From the NCBI GenBank assembly GCA_016125495.1, contig WGLQ01000008.1:1-64000 (forward strand): 64,000 bases of DNA, in the 5' to 3' direction. The notes beneath the pieces were generated by a model, which was given only the letters and a program-made list of their open reading frames with translations, searched no databases and had not been told where the DNA came from. The first letter of the stretch is position 1. Every line of letters begins with the position of its first letter. A program made the translations under genes and the position numbers. This document shows positions 47,025-57,940 of the stretch, piece by piece. Origin of the DNA: Hyphomicrobiales bacterium (GTDB lineage: Bacteria; Pseudomonadota; Alphaproteobacteria; Rhizobiales; RI-29).

Positions 47025-47480
47025 ATGATCCGGGTCGGGACGGAGGATTTCGACATCGGCGCCGAAGTGGCGCGGCTGAAGGCGGGGCGCACGGATGTCG
47101 GGGCGATCGTGACGTTCACGGGCACCGTGCGCGAAATGACGGGCGGGCTCGAGAGCTTCACCCTCGAGCATTATCCGGGCATGACGGAGCGCGAACTCTC
47201 CGACATCGAGGCCGAGGCGCACAGGCGCTGGCCGCTCATGGACAGCCTCATCGTCCATCGCCACGGCACCATGAAGCCCGGCGACAACATCGTCCTCGTG
47301 GTCACACTGTCGGCGCACCGCGAGGCGGCGTTCGCCGCGGCGGCATTCCTCATGGATTACCTCAAGACGTCGGCTCCCTTCTGGAAGAAGGAACAGCTCG
47401 CGGACGGCAAGAACCGCTGGGTGGAGGCGCGCGAGGAGGACGAGGAGGCGCGGGCGCGCTGGCGGGGGGAGGGGCGATGA
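47025..47480 (+). CDS. moaE: Molybdopterin synthase catalytic subunit
   Basis: 151-aa MoaE, which with MoaD inserts the dithiolene sulphurs into molybdopterin. Family motifs: GAIVTFTGTVREMTGG, LTLEHYPGM-like FTLEHYPGMTERELSD, HRHGTMKPGDNIVLVV and the catalytic-lysine region APFWKKEQLADGKNRWVE. The C-terminus is charged. Its stop overlaps the start of the following GNAT gene by 4 nt. Confidence 0.96.
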   Translation: MIRVGTEDFDIGAEVARLKAGRTDVGAIVTFTGTVREMTGGLESFTLEHYPGMTERELSDIEAEAHRRWPLMDSLIVHRHGTMKPGDNIVLVVTLSAHREAAFAAAAFLMDYLKTSAPFWKKEQLADGKNRWVEAREEDEEARARWRGEGR

Positions 47481-47950
47481 GCGAGACGTTCCTGCCGCCG
47501 TTCTCGATCGCGCGTGAGCCTGCGACGGCGCCCGGTGTGCCCGATCTGATCGCGGACCTGCAGGCCGAACTCGATCGGCACTATCCGCCCGAGCACAATT
47601 TCGGGCTCTCGCTCGAGGCGCTCGCGGCCCCGCACATCCGGTTTTTCGTCGCGCGCGACGCCGCAGGGCGAGCCGCCGGTTGCTGCGGATCGAAAATCTT
47701 CGACGATTACTGCGAGCTGTCGCGCCTCTGGGTGGCGCATGGCGCGCGCGGGCACGGTCTCGCGCGCCGGCTGGTTGCGGCCAACGAGGCCAATGCGCGC
47801 GCCGAGGGCCGGGTGGTCATGCGGCTCGAGACGGGCGATGCGCAGGCCGAGGCGCTCGGGCTCTATCGCGCGCTCGGCTACCGCGAACGGGGACCGTTCG
47901 CCGACTACTGGGAGGTGCCGACGAGCATCTTCATGGAGAAGAACCTCTAG
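47477..47950 (+). CDS. GNAT-family N-acetyltransferase
   Basis: 157-aa acetyltransferase. Motif A is seen as CELSRLWVAHGARGHGLARR, with R-G-x-G-x-A binding acetyl-CoA, followed by MRLETGDAQAEALGLYRALG and the terminal GYRERGPFADYW. It resembles YsnE/PA-type small-molecule acetyltransferases; the substrate is unknown. It overlaps moaE by 4 nt (ATGA), so it is probably part of the molybdopterin transcript without a demonstrated functional link. A long perfect hairpin follows. Confidence 0.9.
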   Translation: MSETFLPPFSIAREPATAPGVPDLIADLQAELDRHYPPEHNFGLSLEALAAPHIRFFVARDAAGRAAGCCGSKIFDDYCELSRLWVAHGARGHGLARRLVAANEANARAEGRVVMRLETGDAQAEALGLYRALGYRERGPFADYWEVPTSIFMEKNL

Positions 47951-47963
47951 CACCGGGGGCTGG

Positions 47964-47989
47964 CCGGCGCGCGGGAGCCCGCGCGCCGG
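47964..47989. terminator. Bidirectional terminator-like hairpin
   Basis: Perfect 12-bp GC-only stem (CCGGCGCGCGGG / CCCGCGCGCCGG) with an AG spacer, centred in the 52 bp between the convergent GNAT and katG genes. No T-tract on either side, so its efficiency is uncertain, but position and stability suggest it ends both transcripts. Confidence 0.55.
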
Positions 47990-48002
47990 TCCGGTTTCGA
48001 CC

Positions 48003-50237
<2,235 letters not shown>

Positions 50238-50251
50238 TTAGCGCAGTTCCA

Positions 50252-50291
50252 ATTATCAGGTAAAGTTGGCTTCTCTGATCGTTGCGATAAG
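50252..50291. promoter_or_regulatory. Candidate OxyR operator between katG and oxyR
   Basis: The 101-bp divergent spacer has nested inverted repeats: ATCAG (50255-50259) / CTGAT (50275-50279), and TTATC (50253-50257) / GATAA (50286-50290). Outer half-sites are about 32 bp apart, close to the four half-site spacing of tetrameric OxyR. The bases do not match the classical ATAG-N7-CTAT series well, so this is tentative. Confidence 0.4.
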
Positions 50292-50299
50292 AAGTTCTG

Positions 50300-51241
50300 A
50301 TGCCCCAGATCTCCCTGCGCCAATTGCGCTACTTCGACGCCCTCGCCCGCCATGGGCACTTCGGGCGCGCCGCCGAGGCCTGCTCGGTGACGCAGCCCGC
50401 CCTTTCCATGCAAGTCAGGGAACTCGAAGAGGCCCTTGGCGCGGTGCTGGTCGAGCGCGGCGCGCGCACTGTCCGTTTGACCGGATTCGGTGCGGAAGCG
50501 GCCCGCAGGGCCCGCGAGATCCTGCGGTCGGTGGACGACCTCGGGGATGCTGCGCGGGCTTCAATGGGGCGTCTGGCTGGGCGACTGCGCGTCGGCATCA
50601 TCCCGACCGTCGCACCCTATCTGTTGCCGTTGGTGATCGGCGACCTCGCACGCACGCACCCCGATCTCGACCTCAACGTTCGCGAGGCGGTCACACAAAA
50701 GCTCGTCGAGGAACTGCGCGACGGCCGCCTCGATGCCGCCATCGTCGCGCTGCCGATCTCGGAGCCCTCACTCGTGGAGGTCGCGCTCTTTTCGGAAAGC
50801 TTCCTGCTCGTGCGGCCGCGCGCCAATGCGCACTTGCCGGTTCCCGATGCAAAGGCGCTCGCCGAGATGCGGCTGCTCCTGCTCGAAGAGGGACATTGTT
50901 TTCGCGATCAGGCGCTGTCGTTCTGTGCGATCGACTCGGCATTGCCGCGCGACCTCCTGGACGCCAGTTCGCTCTCCACCCTCGTGCAAATGGTCGGTGC
51001 CGGAATCGGCGTCACCCTCATTCCGGAGATGGCGGTCGCCGTCGAGACGCGCTCGGCGGCGGTCGTGGTCGACCGTTTCGAGGAGCCGCAGCCGAGACGC
51101 ACGATCGGCATGGTTTGGCGCAACGCCAATCCGCTGGCACGCCAATTCACGGAGATCACGCAATCGGTTCGGCGTTCGGCGAGCGCGCTCTCCGAGCCTG
51201 CGGGCAAGCGGGCACGACCGCGCCGCACGCCGAGGCGCTGA
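50300..51241 (+). CDS. oxyR: Hydrogen peroxide-sensing regulator OxyR
   Basis: 313-aa LysR-type regulator. Helix-turn-helix at the start (LRQLRYFDALARHGHFGRAA, then TQPALSMQVRELEE). The peroxide-sensing cysteine pair is conserved as Cys200 and Cys209 in EEGHCFRDQALSFC, the hallmark that separates OxyR from other LysR proteins. It is divergent from katG, its expected target, and converges on the YbjN-like gene. The C-terminal tail is basic (KRARPRRTPRR). Confidence 0.96.
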   Translation: MPQISLRQLRYFDALARHGHFGRAAEACSVTQPALSMQVRELEEALGAVLVERGARTVRLTGFGAEAARRAREILRSVDDLGDAARASMGRLAGRLRVGIIPTVAPYLLPLVIGDLARTHPDLDLNVREAVTQKLVEELRDGRLDAAIVALPISEPSLVEVALFSESFLLVRPRANAHLPVPDAKALAEMRLLLLEEGHCFRDQALSFCAIDSALPRDLLDASSLSTLVQMVGAGIGVTLIPEMAVAVETRSAAVVVDRFEEPQPRRTIGMVWRNANPLARQFTEITQSVRRSASALSEPAGKRARPRRTPRR

Positions 51242-51271
51242 GCCGCAGGCAGGTGGCGGATGGCGCGCCGT

Positions 51272-51769
51272 TCAGGCCTTGCCTTCGGTCTCGAACATCG
51301 TGCCGGCGAGTGCCTCGCGCGGCGCCTTGCCGGCCCAAACCACGAACTGGAAGGCCTGATAATAGCGCTCGCATGCATCGAGGGCGGCTTCGAGCAGCGC
51401 CTCGCACTGCTCGCGGCTGGCCACCGCATTGTTCAGCATGAGACCATGGCGATAGAGAACGAGGCCGTCGCTCGGCCAGATGTCGAAATGACCGAGCCAG
51501 AGTTGCTCGTTGATCTGGGCGATGAGGCGGTAGACCTCGGCGAGGCGTGCCTCGGGCACCTTGAAGTCGAAGGCGCAGGCAACGTGCAGGGTCTCGAGAT
51601 CCTGACGCCAGTTGAAGGAAAGCTGGTAGTCGGTCCAGCTGCCGGCGACGGCCAGAGTCAACTCGTCTTCACCGCTGCGCTCGAATGCCCAATCGTGGGC
51701 GCCCGCGATGCGCTCCAGCTTCTCGAGGGGCGTCGAGCGGTTGTCAGCCTTCAGCGTCACTCCAGCCAT
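51272..51769 (-). CDS. YbjN-domain protein
   Basis: 165-aa cytosolic protein of the YbjN family (type III secretion chaperone-like fold). Segments such as AFERSGEDELTLAVAGSWTD, YQLSFNWRQDLETLHVACAF and LGHFDIWPSDGLVLYRHGLM are typical of alphaproteobacterial members. YbjN proteins are linked to stress responses, but their biochemistry is unknown. GAGAGG precedes the ATG. It lies 170 bp after ubiK on the same strand. Confidence 0.86.
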   Translation of the reverse strand: MAGVTLKADNRSTPLEKLERIAGAHDWAFERSGEDELTLAVAGSWTDYQLSFNWRQDLETLHVACAFDFKVPEARLAEVYRLIAQINEQLWLGHFDIWPSDGLVLYRHGLMLNNAVASREQCEALLEAALDACERYYQAFQFVVWAGKAPREALAGTMFETEGKA

Positions 51770-51940
51770 CGATGCCTCTCGAATTCGAAGCTGACCCGGT
51801 GTTCAGGGCCGAGCGCCCCGTCCATCGCCAGCTAGACCCGCTGGCCGACGAGTCGCAACCTTGCGCCCGGCGCTGTCCACGCGAAATGGCCCTTGGCCAC
51901 GACGACAGCCCTGCCGCCGGACCTGCGCCAGGCCCCACGC

Positions 51941-52219
51941 TCAGCGATTTCCGGCATGTTCGGGTGGAACCGGACCGAGGCGCGCTTCCAACACGGCCAA
52001 GCGCTCGGCGAGGCGCGCATTCTCGGTGCGGGCACGCTCTGCCATCTCGCGCACGGCCTCGAACTCCTCGCGCTGCACGAGATCCATGTCGCGCAGGAAG
52101 CGCTCGGCCTGGCTGCGCATGACGGCCTCGACCTCCGCCTTCATGCCCTGGGCGGCGCCTGCAGCGTCCGTCATGAGCTTGGCGAGTTCGTCGAGCAGGC
52201 GATTCTGGGTCTGGGTCAT
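51941..52219 (-). CDS. ubiK: Ubiquinone biosynthesis accessory factor UbiK
   Basis: 92-aa YqiC/BMFP-type protein: an N-terminal amphipathic region (MTQTQNRLLDELAKLMTDAA) and a C-terminal trimeric coiled coil (REEFEAVREMAERARTENAR). In E. coli UbiK assists the ubiquinone biosynthesis complex and binds lipids. ATG 52219 has GGGAGC upstream; the longer frame to 52306 is not family-like. It is divergent from lgt, the standard Rhizobiales arrangement. Confidence 0.85.
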   Translation of the reverse strand: MTQTQNRLLDELAKLMTDAAGAAQGMKAEVEAVMRSQAERFLRDMDLVQREEFEAVREMAERARTENARLAERLAVLEARLGPVPPEHAGNR

Positions 52220-52527
52220 CGAAGCTCCCTTGCTCCTGGCGTCGCAGCCGGACAGACGGTTGCCGGGCACGAGGTTCGCGGGATCGCGCGAACATGGACA
52301 GGCCATTGCGGCACGACTGTGGGCACGACCGCCGCATTGGCCACACCGGGCGCACTACTCCCCAGTTTCGTCGGTGACAACCCCACGCTCGAGGGGCGCG
52401 AATCGGCGGGACGGACACACCCTGCCCGGGTTGGTCGAACTTGACTTGCGGTCGGAGCCAAACCACCCTCCGCGCGCCGTGGCTGGCGCTCGCGCGAGCG
52501 CCGCTGACAGCCGACGAGGGACGAGCC
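52220..52527. other. Divergent ubiK/lgt intergenic region
   Basis: 308 bp that must hold promoters for ubiK (minus) and lgt (plus). Short inverted repeats occur, but no convincing -35/-10 pair, riboswitch or small gene was identified. Confidence 0.4.
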
Positions 52528-53442
52528 ATGACCGTGACGATCCTCTTTGCCGCAGGGACACTCGCGCTCTCCGCGCTCGTTTTCGTTGCGCCCGATCCGG
52601 TGGCGTTCCAGATCGGGCCGCTCGCTGTGCGGTGGTATGGTGTCGCCTATATGGCGGGTCTGCTGATCGGCTGGTTCTACGTGCGCCGGCTGGTGGCGAG
52701 CCCGCGGCTCTGGGCCGATGAACGCGCCCCGCTCACGCGCGATCAGGTCGATTCACTGCTGCTCTGGGTGACTTTCGGCGTGGTGGTCGGCGGGCGGCTC
52801 GGCTACGTGCTCTTCTACAATCCCGTATTTTTCGCCCAAAACCCGCTGGAGATTCTTTCCGTCTGGAAGGGCGGCATGTCGTTCCATGGCGGCCTGCTCG
52901 GCGTCACGTTCGCGCTCCTCGTATTCGCGCGGCTCAACGACACCTCGTTCTTTTCACTCACCGATATCGCGAGCGCTGCGGTCCCGATCGGCCTCTTCTT
53001 CGGTCGCATCGCGAATTTCATCAACGGCGAGGTCTACGGGCGGCCGAGCGACGTGCCCTGGGCGATGGTGTTCCCGCGCGAAGTGCTGGCACCAGCCGAC
53101 GAGGTGGTGGCCCGCCATCCGAGCCAACTCTACGAGGCGGCGCTCGAGGGGATCGTGCTCTTCCTCATCGTGCGGATGTTCACGCACGGGCGCCTGGCGA
53201 TGCGCTGGCCGGGCTTCGTCACCGGCGTCTTCCTCATCGGCTACGGTTTGGCGCGCGGTTTCTGCGAGCTCTTTCGGGCCTACGATCCCGACCACATGCT
53301 GGCACTGCACCCCTTTGTGACTCCCGGGATCGTCTATTCGATCCCGATGGTGCTGGTCGGGGCCTACCTCGTACACACACGGCGCTTCAAGGCGGAATCG
53401 CAGGCGCTTTCGGCGGGGCGGACGGGGCGTAGCCGTGGATGA
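52528..53442 (+). CDS. lgt: Prolipoprotein diacylglyceryl transferase
   Basis: 304-aa inner-membrane enzyme that transfers diacylglycerol from phosphatidylglycerol to the lipobox cysteine of prolipoproteins. About seven membrane helices; the Lgt signature is clear (GLFFGRIANFINGEVYGRP), with the catalytic Arg/Asn, plus GGMSFHGGLLG and HPSQLYEAALEG. Start ATG 52528 is chosen over an upstream in-frame ATG because the family begins with the first hydrophobic segment. Its stop overlaps the start of midA by 8 nt, so the two are coupled. Confidence 0.96.
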   Translation: MTVTILFAAGTLALSALVFVAPDPVAFQIGPLAVRWYGVAYMAGLLIGWFYVRRLVASPRLWADERAPLTRDQVDSLLLWVTFGVVVGGRLGYVLFYNPVFFAQNPLEILSVWKGGMSFHGGLLGVTFALLVFARLNDTSFFSLTDIASAAVPIGLFFGRIANFINGEVYGRPSDVPWAMVFPREVLAPADEVVARHPSQLYEAALEGIVLFLIVRMFTHGRLAMRWPGFVTGVFLIGYGLARGFCELFRAYDPDHMLALHPFVTPGIVYSIPMVLVGAYLVHTRRFKAESQALSAGRTGRSRG

Positions 53443-54610
53443 ATCCGATCTTGGCGAGGGCGCTCTTGCACAGGGAGCCGAGCCCATCCGCTGCGAGATC
53501 GTTCGCCGGGTGGCCTCGGCCGGTGCCGTTGGCGTCGGCGTCGACGCGTACATGGACCTATGCCTCAGGGGAGATGGGGTCGGCTACTATCGTCGCCAGA
53601 CGGCGCTCGGGCGGGGCGGCGATTTCGTCACGGCGCCGGAGATCAGCCAGGTTTTCGGCGAGCTGATCGGCATCTGGTGCGTGCTCGCGTGGCGGTGGAT
53701 GGGCGAGCCGGACGCGATCCGGCTGGTCGAGATCGGGCCGGGACGCGGCACGATGATGCGCGACATCCTGCGGGCCCTCAAGGTCGCGCCAAAGCTCCGC
53801 CAGCAGCTCCGGGTCGAACTGCTCGAGGTCAGCGAGGCGCTCGAAGCCACGCAGCGCGCGATACTCGCGAACAGCGACGTCGCCATCACCTGGAGCACGC
53901 CGCCCGCCAGTCGCTTCGAAGGTGCCACCATCCTGGTCGCGAACGAATTGCTGGATGCGCTCGCAATCCATCAGGCGGTTTGGGTCGAGGGGGCCTGGCA
54001 TCCAAGGATCGTCGTGGCGGGGGCCGACGGGCGGCTCGGCTTCGGACACGCCGCCGACGCCATAGCGCCACCCCCGCTCGTGGGCGCGTCGGCCAACCAT
54101 TCCGGCCGCGAACAGCCAGCCGAAGGCACGATCACCGAATGGCGCATGCTGGGCGCATCCGGTGCGGAACCGGACAGCAGTCTCGTCGGCATGCTCTCTC
54201 AGATGGCCGAAGGCGGCCCCTTTGCCGGGCTGCTCGTCGATTATGGCTACGATGGTCCGGCGCCGCTCGGCGATACACTTCAGGCCGTGCGCGATCACCG
54301 ACACGTCGATCCGCTCGAGGACCCGGGCCTGGCCGATCTCAGCGCGCTGGTCGATTTCGCGGACCTGCGCCGGCAGCTCGGTCAGGCGGGTCTCTCGGCA
54401 ACGGCCAGCCTCACACAGGGCGAGTTCCTCACCGCACTCGGCATCGGGGCGCGTGCCGCGCGGCTCGTTGCGGCGGCGAGCGACGCGGGCGCGGTCAACC
54501 GCATCGAGAGCGGCGTTCACCGTCTCCTCGCGCCGAACGGAATGGGCACTCGATTCCGGGCGATCGCCGTGCACAATGGCCAGACGTCGCCGCCACCGTT
54601 CCCGGCCTAG
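53435..54610 (+). CDS. SAM-dependent methyltransferase, MidA/NDUFAF7 family
   Basis: 391-aa DUF185 protein. The mitochondrial homologue NDUFAF7 (MidA) dimethylates an Arg of complex I subunit NDUFS2. Family features: an N-terminal GRGGDFVTAPEISQVFGELI, SAM-binding LVEIGPGRGTMMRDILRAL, VANELLDALAIHQ and LLVDYGYDGPAPLGDTLQAV. A role in complex I assembly is plausible here but unproven. The start is GTG 53435 inside the 3' end of lgt, and pgeF follows within 30 nt, so these genes likely form one operon. Confidence 0.92.
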   Translation: MDESDLGEGALAQGAEPIRCEIVRRVASAGAVGVGVDAYMDLCLRGDGVGYYRRQTALGRGGDFVTAPEISQVFGELIGIWCVLAWRWMGEPDAIRLVEIGPGRGTMMRDILRALKVAPKLRQQLRVELLEVSEALEATQRAILANSDVAITWSTPPASRFEGATILVANELLDALAIHQAVWVEGAWHPRIVVAGADGRLGFGHAADAIAPPPLVGASANHSGREQPAEGTITEWRMLGASGAEPDSSLVGMLSQMAEGGPFAGLLVDYGYDGPAPLGDTLQAVRDHRHVDPLEDPGLADLSALVDFADLRRQLGQAGLSATASLTQGEFLTALGIGARAARLVAAASDAGAVNRIESGVHRLLAPNGMGTRFRAIAVHNGQTSPPPFPA

Positions 54611-54637
54611 GCAGCGGCGATCGTTGGGGAGGTGACA

Positions 54638-55414
54638 ATGGCGGAATACCTGACGGGCCGCGACCTTGCCGGCGCCGGCGGTGCGCACCACGCCTTCTTC
54701 ACACGGCGCGGAGGCGTTTCGGACGGTCTCTACCGGAGCCTCAACGGGGGCGTCGGCTCGAAGGACGACCGGACCGCCGTTGCCGAAAACCGCGCGCGCA
54801 TGGCCGTTGCGCTCGGCGTCGATCCCGAACGCCTGCTGACGCCCTACCAGATCCATAGCGCCCGCGCCGAGATCGTCGATGAGCCCTGGCGGGATCCCGC
54901 GAACCGGCCGCAGTGCGACGCCCTCGTCACGGCGACACCCGGCCTTGCGATCGCCGTCAATACCGCCGATTGCGCACCCGTGCTGCTTCACGATCCCCTG
55001 GCCGGGGTCGTCGGGGCGGCACATGCCGGCTGGAAGGGGGCCGTCGCCGGGGTCGTCGAGGCCACGGTTCTGGCAATGGAATCATGTGGCGCGCGACGTG
55101 ATTCGATTTTCGCGGCCGTCGGCCCGTGCATCTCGGGGCCGAATTACGAGGTGGGCGAGAGGTTTCGCACAGAATTCCTGGAGCGCGACCCCGAGGCCGC
55201 CGGTTATTTTCTCTTGCCGCACGCCGAATCGAAGCCGCACTTCGATCTGCCGGGGTATGTCACAGGCCAGCTCGCACGCCTCGGAATTGCGCAAATCGAA
55301 GCTGTTTCGGCATGTACCTACCAGGATCCGGAGCGCTTCTTCAGCTATCGCCGCTCGACTCATCTCGGCGAACCGGACTACGGGCGCCAAATATCCGCCA
55401 TCGTTCTGGTCTAA
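54638..55414 (+). CDS. pgeF: Peptidoglycan editing factor PgeF (multicopper polyphenol-oxidase family)
   Basis: 258-aa DUF152 protein. E. coli PgeF (YfiH) removes misincorporated L-Ser peptidoglycan precursors; earlier names call the family laccase-like. Metal ligands are visible: His in LTPYQIHSARAEI, Cys in VNTADCAPVLL, His in GAAHAGWKGAVAG; AAVGPCISGPNYEVG and CTYQDPERFFSYRR are also typical. I use ATG 54638, with GGGGAG upstream, over a GTG two codons earlier. It follows midA at 27 nt. Confidence 0.93.
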   Translation: MAEYLTGRDLAGAGGAHHAFFTRRGGVSDGLYRSLNGGVGSKDDRTAVAENRARMAVALGVDPERLLTPYQIHSARAEIVDEPWRDPANRPQCDALVTATPGLAIAVNTADCAPVLLHDPLAGVVGAAHAGWKGAVAGVVEATVLAMESCGARRDSIFAAVGPCISGPNYEVGERFRTEFLERDPEAAGYFLLPHAESKPHFDLPGYVTGQLARLGIAQIEAVSACTYQDPERFFSYRRSTHLGEPDYGRQISAIVLV

Positions 55415-55434
55415 AGGTTTGTCCACAGCTCGTA

Positions 55435-55452
55435 CCCGGTCCATCGACCGGG
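55435..55452 (+). terminator. Terminator-like hairpin after pgeF
   Basis: Perfect 7-bp stem CCCGGTC/GACCGGG with a CATC loop, 20 bp after the pgeF stop. No T-tract, so only a weak candidate. Confidence 0.3.
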
Positions 55453-55619
55453 CATGCCCAGGCGCCAAAGTTCGTTGCGCGTTCAAGGCTGGACGAGCGG
55501 GGGTCCGAGACGTACCAAGAATGGTGGGGTAGCGGTCGTCGGAGTGCGTTCAAGTCGCGCGTAATCCTGCAAATGCTTCGGAACGACCGAGCAGGACGAG
55601 ATCAAAAGGGGGTATCGAG

Positions 55620-56726
55620 GTGACGCGCGCAATTGGATGGGCACAGCCCAGGAATTTGAGGCCGTTCGCGCTCGCTGCGTGGGTCGGCTTGGCCTCTTTC
55701 ACGCTCGCAGGCTGCGAGACAATGGGACTGTTCACGGGGGGCGGTGACCAACAGCTCTCGGCTCAGGTGCCGCAGTCCGGCCAAATGGTGCGCAAGTCGG
55801 TGGCGTTCACGACGCCCGTCTTCGGCGCACCGGACAAGATTTCCAAACAGCTCGAGGCGGCCGTGGTCGCCGAAACGGAGCGCCTGCTGGTGCCCGTGGT
55901 CAAGACCGCAGGCGTCAAGGCCGACTACGTCGTGCGCGGGTATGTGGTGGCCGCGCCGGGTACCGCCGGCACCGAGCTGTCCTACATCTGGGACGTCCTC
56001 GACGGCACCGACAAGCGCGTCCATCGCATCACGGGCAAGCGCGTGATCGCCGGCGCCGCGCAGCGTGATCCATGGGCCTTGGTCAGTGCGGCCGAGTTGC
56101 AGGCTGTCGCCACGCAGACCGCCACCGATCTCGCGGCCTTCATCCCGGCGACACAGGCCCCGGCCCCCGTCGCTCCGGCAAGTACCGCACCGGCGATCGC
56201 GCAGACCGGAGCCGGTCAGCCGGCGTTGGCCCAGGCCCAGCCCACGCCGCTGGCGCCGCAAGCCGCCGCCGCCAGCCAGACGGCGCAGCCGCAACAGGCC
56301 GTGGTTCGCGCCGCGCCACAGCCAGCTGCGAGCACCGCTCAGCCGATCGTCGCGATCGTGCCGCCCGTGACCGGTGCGCCCGGTGACGGCAACAACTCTC
56401 TGGCGGGCGCGCTCCAGCGCCATCTCGCCAAGAAGGGCATCCGCACGACGGCCTCGGGCGGCGGCGAATTCTATACCGTCAAGGGCAGTGTTCAGATGGG
56501 CCCGCCAACGGCCGGCAATCAGGCGATCCGCATCGAATGGGCCGTCCTCGACCCGAGCGGCAAGCACGTGCGCACGGTCGTACAGCGCAACACCGTGCCG
56601 CAGGGGGCTCTCAACCAGGCTTGGGGGGCGACCGCCGAAGGAGCCGCCGAAACTGCGGTGCCGAGCATCATCAGCATCATCCAGCAGCGCCAGCAGGCCC
56701 AGGCCGGACGCACCACGAACGGATGA
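55620..56726 (+). CDS. Outer-membrane-type lipoprotein of unknown function
   Basis: 368-aa lipoprotein: signal peptide with lipobox SFTLAGCE (lipidated Cys32), which makes it a substrate of the Lgt encoded 2.2 kb upstream. The body has two related halves separated by an Ala/Pro/Gln-rich linker (about 180-250): YVVRGYVVAAPGTAGTELSY with IWDVLDGTDKRVHRITGKRV, and FYTVKGSVQMGPPTAGNQAI with RIEWAVLDPSGKHVRTVVQR. This suggests a duplicated beta-rich domain. The start is GTG 55620. A lipoprotein between pgeF and prs is standard in Rhizobiales; its function is unknown. Confidence 0.85.
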   Translation: MTRAIGWAQPRNLRPFALAAWVGLASFTLAGCETMGLFTGGGDQQLSAQVPQSGQMVRKSVAFTTPVFGAPDKISKQLEAAVVAETERLLVPVVKTAGVKADYVVRGYVVAAPGTAGTELSYIWDVLDGTDKRVHRITGKRVIAGAAQRDPWALVSAAELQAVATQTATDLAAFIPATQAPAPVAPASTAPAIAQTGAGQPALAQAQPTPLAPQAAAASQTAQPQQAVVRAAPQPAASTAQPIVAIVPPVTGAPGDGNNSLAGALQRHLAKKGIRTTASGGGEFYTVKGSVQMGPPTAGNQAIRIEWAVLDPSGKHVRTVVQRNTVPQGALNQAWGATAEGAAETAVPSIISIIQQRQQAQAGRTTNG

Positions 56727-56997
56727 CGGACGGCACCCGCCCACCCGTCTCGCGGATGTGCACAACAGACGAAATATCAGCGACCCGGCCGGTTTACACC
56801 GCCGGGTCGCATTGCTATGAGCCGCATCGAAGCGTCATGATCCCGTCACGTCGTCGCGGCGGACTCGCGGATCGGACCGGCGCCCTGTCGTTTCGAGGTC
56901 AACTTCGTCCAGCGCTTGCGGGAATCGGGGCGGCGCTGGAACCTCGGGCGGCTGTTCCAGGCCGGTGCGCGTGGCGATCGTGCAGGGAGTGACCGCC
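56727..56997. other. Spacer before prs with a long inverted repeat
   Basis: Contains a perfect 10-bp stem GCGACCCGGC/GCCGGGTCGC with an 11-nt loop (56780-56810) about 55 bp after the lipoprotein stop, probably a terminator although no T-tract follows. The remaining 190 bp presumably carry the prs promoter; no clear -35/-10 seen. Confidence 0.45.
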
Positions 56998-57930
56998 ATG
57001 AAGATCGTCGCTGGCAACAGCAATCCGCCCCTGGCGCGAGACATCTGCAGCTACCTCGGGATCGAACTGACGAAAGCAACCGTCAAGAAGTTCCCCGACA
57101 AGGAAATTTTCGTCGAGATCGAGGAGAACGTGCGCGGCGAGGACGTGTTCGTCCTGCAGTCGACGTCGGCCCCGGCGAACGACCACCTCATGGAACTGCT
57201 CATCCTGATCGATGCCCTGAAGCGGGCATCGGCACGGCGAATCACCGCGGTGATGCCCTACTTCGGATATGCCCGCCAGGACAGGAAGCCAGCCGCGCGC
57301 ACGCCGATCTCCGCCAAGCTCGTCGCCAACATGATCGAGCGGGCGGGTGCAAACCGGGTTCTGACGCTCGACCTCCACGCTGGCCAGATCCAGGGGTTCT
57401 TCGACATCCCGACGGACAACCTATTCGCGGCCCCCGTGCTCGTGCGCGACATCAAGGAACGCTACAGCCTCGACAACCTCACCGTGGTCTCGCCGGACGT
57501 CGGCGGTGTGGTCCGCGCACGGCTCATCGCAAAGCGCATCGGGGCGCCGCTCGCCATCGTCGACAAGCGCCGGCCGCGTCCCGGCGAGGCGGAGGTGATG
57601 AACGTCATCGGCGATGTCGAGGGGCACCGCTGCATCCTGGTGGACGACATCGTGGATTCCGGCGGCACGCTGATCAACGCCGCCATCGCCCTCATGGAGC
57701 GGGGCGCCCTCAGCGTGATGGGCTACATCACGCACGGCGTTCTTTCGGGTGAGGCCCTGAAAAGGATCGAGAAGTCGCCACTCGATCCGCTCGTCGTCAC
57801 CGATTCGATCTATTCGAGCGAACCGCGCGAGCTGCCGGCCAACCTGCGTTTCCTCTCCATCTCTGCCCTGATGGGCGAGGCCATCCAGCGCACCGCCAAC
57901 GAAGAGTCGGTCTCCAGCCTCTTCGACTAG
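56998..57930 (+). CDS. prs: Ribose-phosphate pyrophosphokinase (PRPP synthase)
   Basis: 310-aa enzyme making PRPP from ribose 5-phosphate and ATP, feeding purine, pyrimidine, NAD, His and Trp synthesis. Motifs: [36 protein letters not shown] (ATP flap), the catalytic-lysine/PP-loop region and the PRPP-binding [14 protein letters not shown]. Start ATG 56998 has GGGAG upstream and gives the usual length. A DUF1989 gene follows after 10 nt and is probably co-transcribed. Confidence 0.97.
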   Translation: MKIVAGNSNPPLARDICSYLGIELTKATVKKFPDKEIFVEIEENVRGEDVFVLQSTSAPANDHLMELLILIDALKRASARRITAVMPYFGYARQDRKPAARTPISAKLVANMIERAGANRVLTLDLHAGQIQGFFDIPTDNLFAAPVLVRDIKERYSLDNLTVVSPDVGGVVRARLIAKRIGAPLAIVDKRRPRPGEAEVMNVIGDVEGHRCILVDDIVDSGGTLINAAIALMERGALSVMGYITHGVLSGEALKRIEKSPLDPLVVTDSIYSSEPRELPANLRFLSISALMGEAIQRTANEESVSSLFD

Positions 57931-57940
57931 GAGGTGCGCC

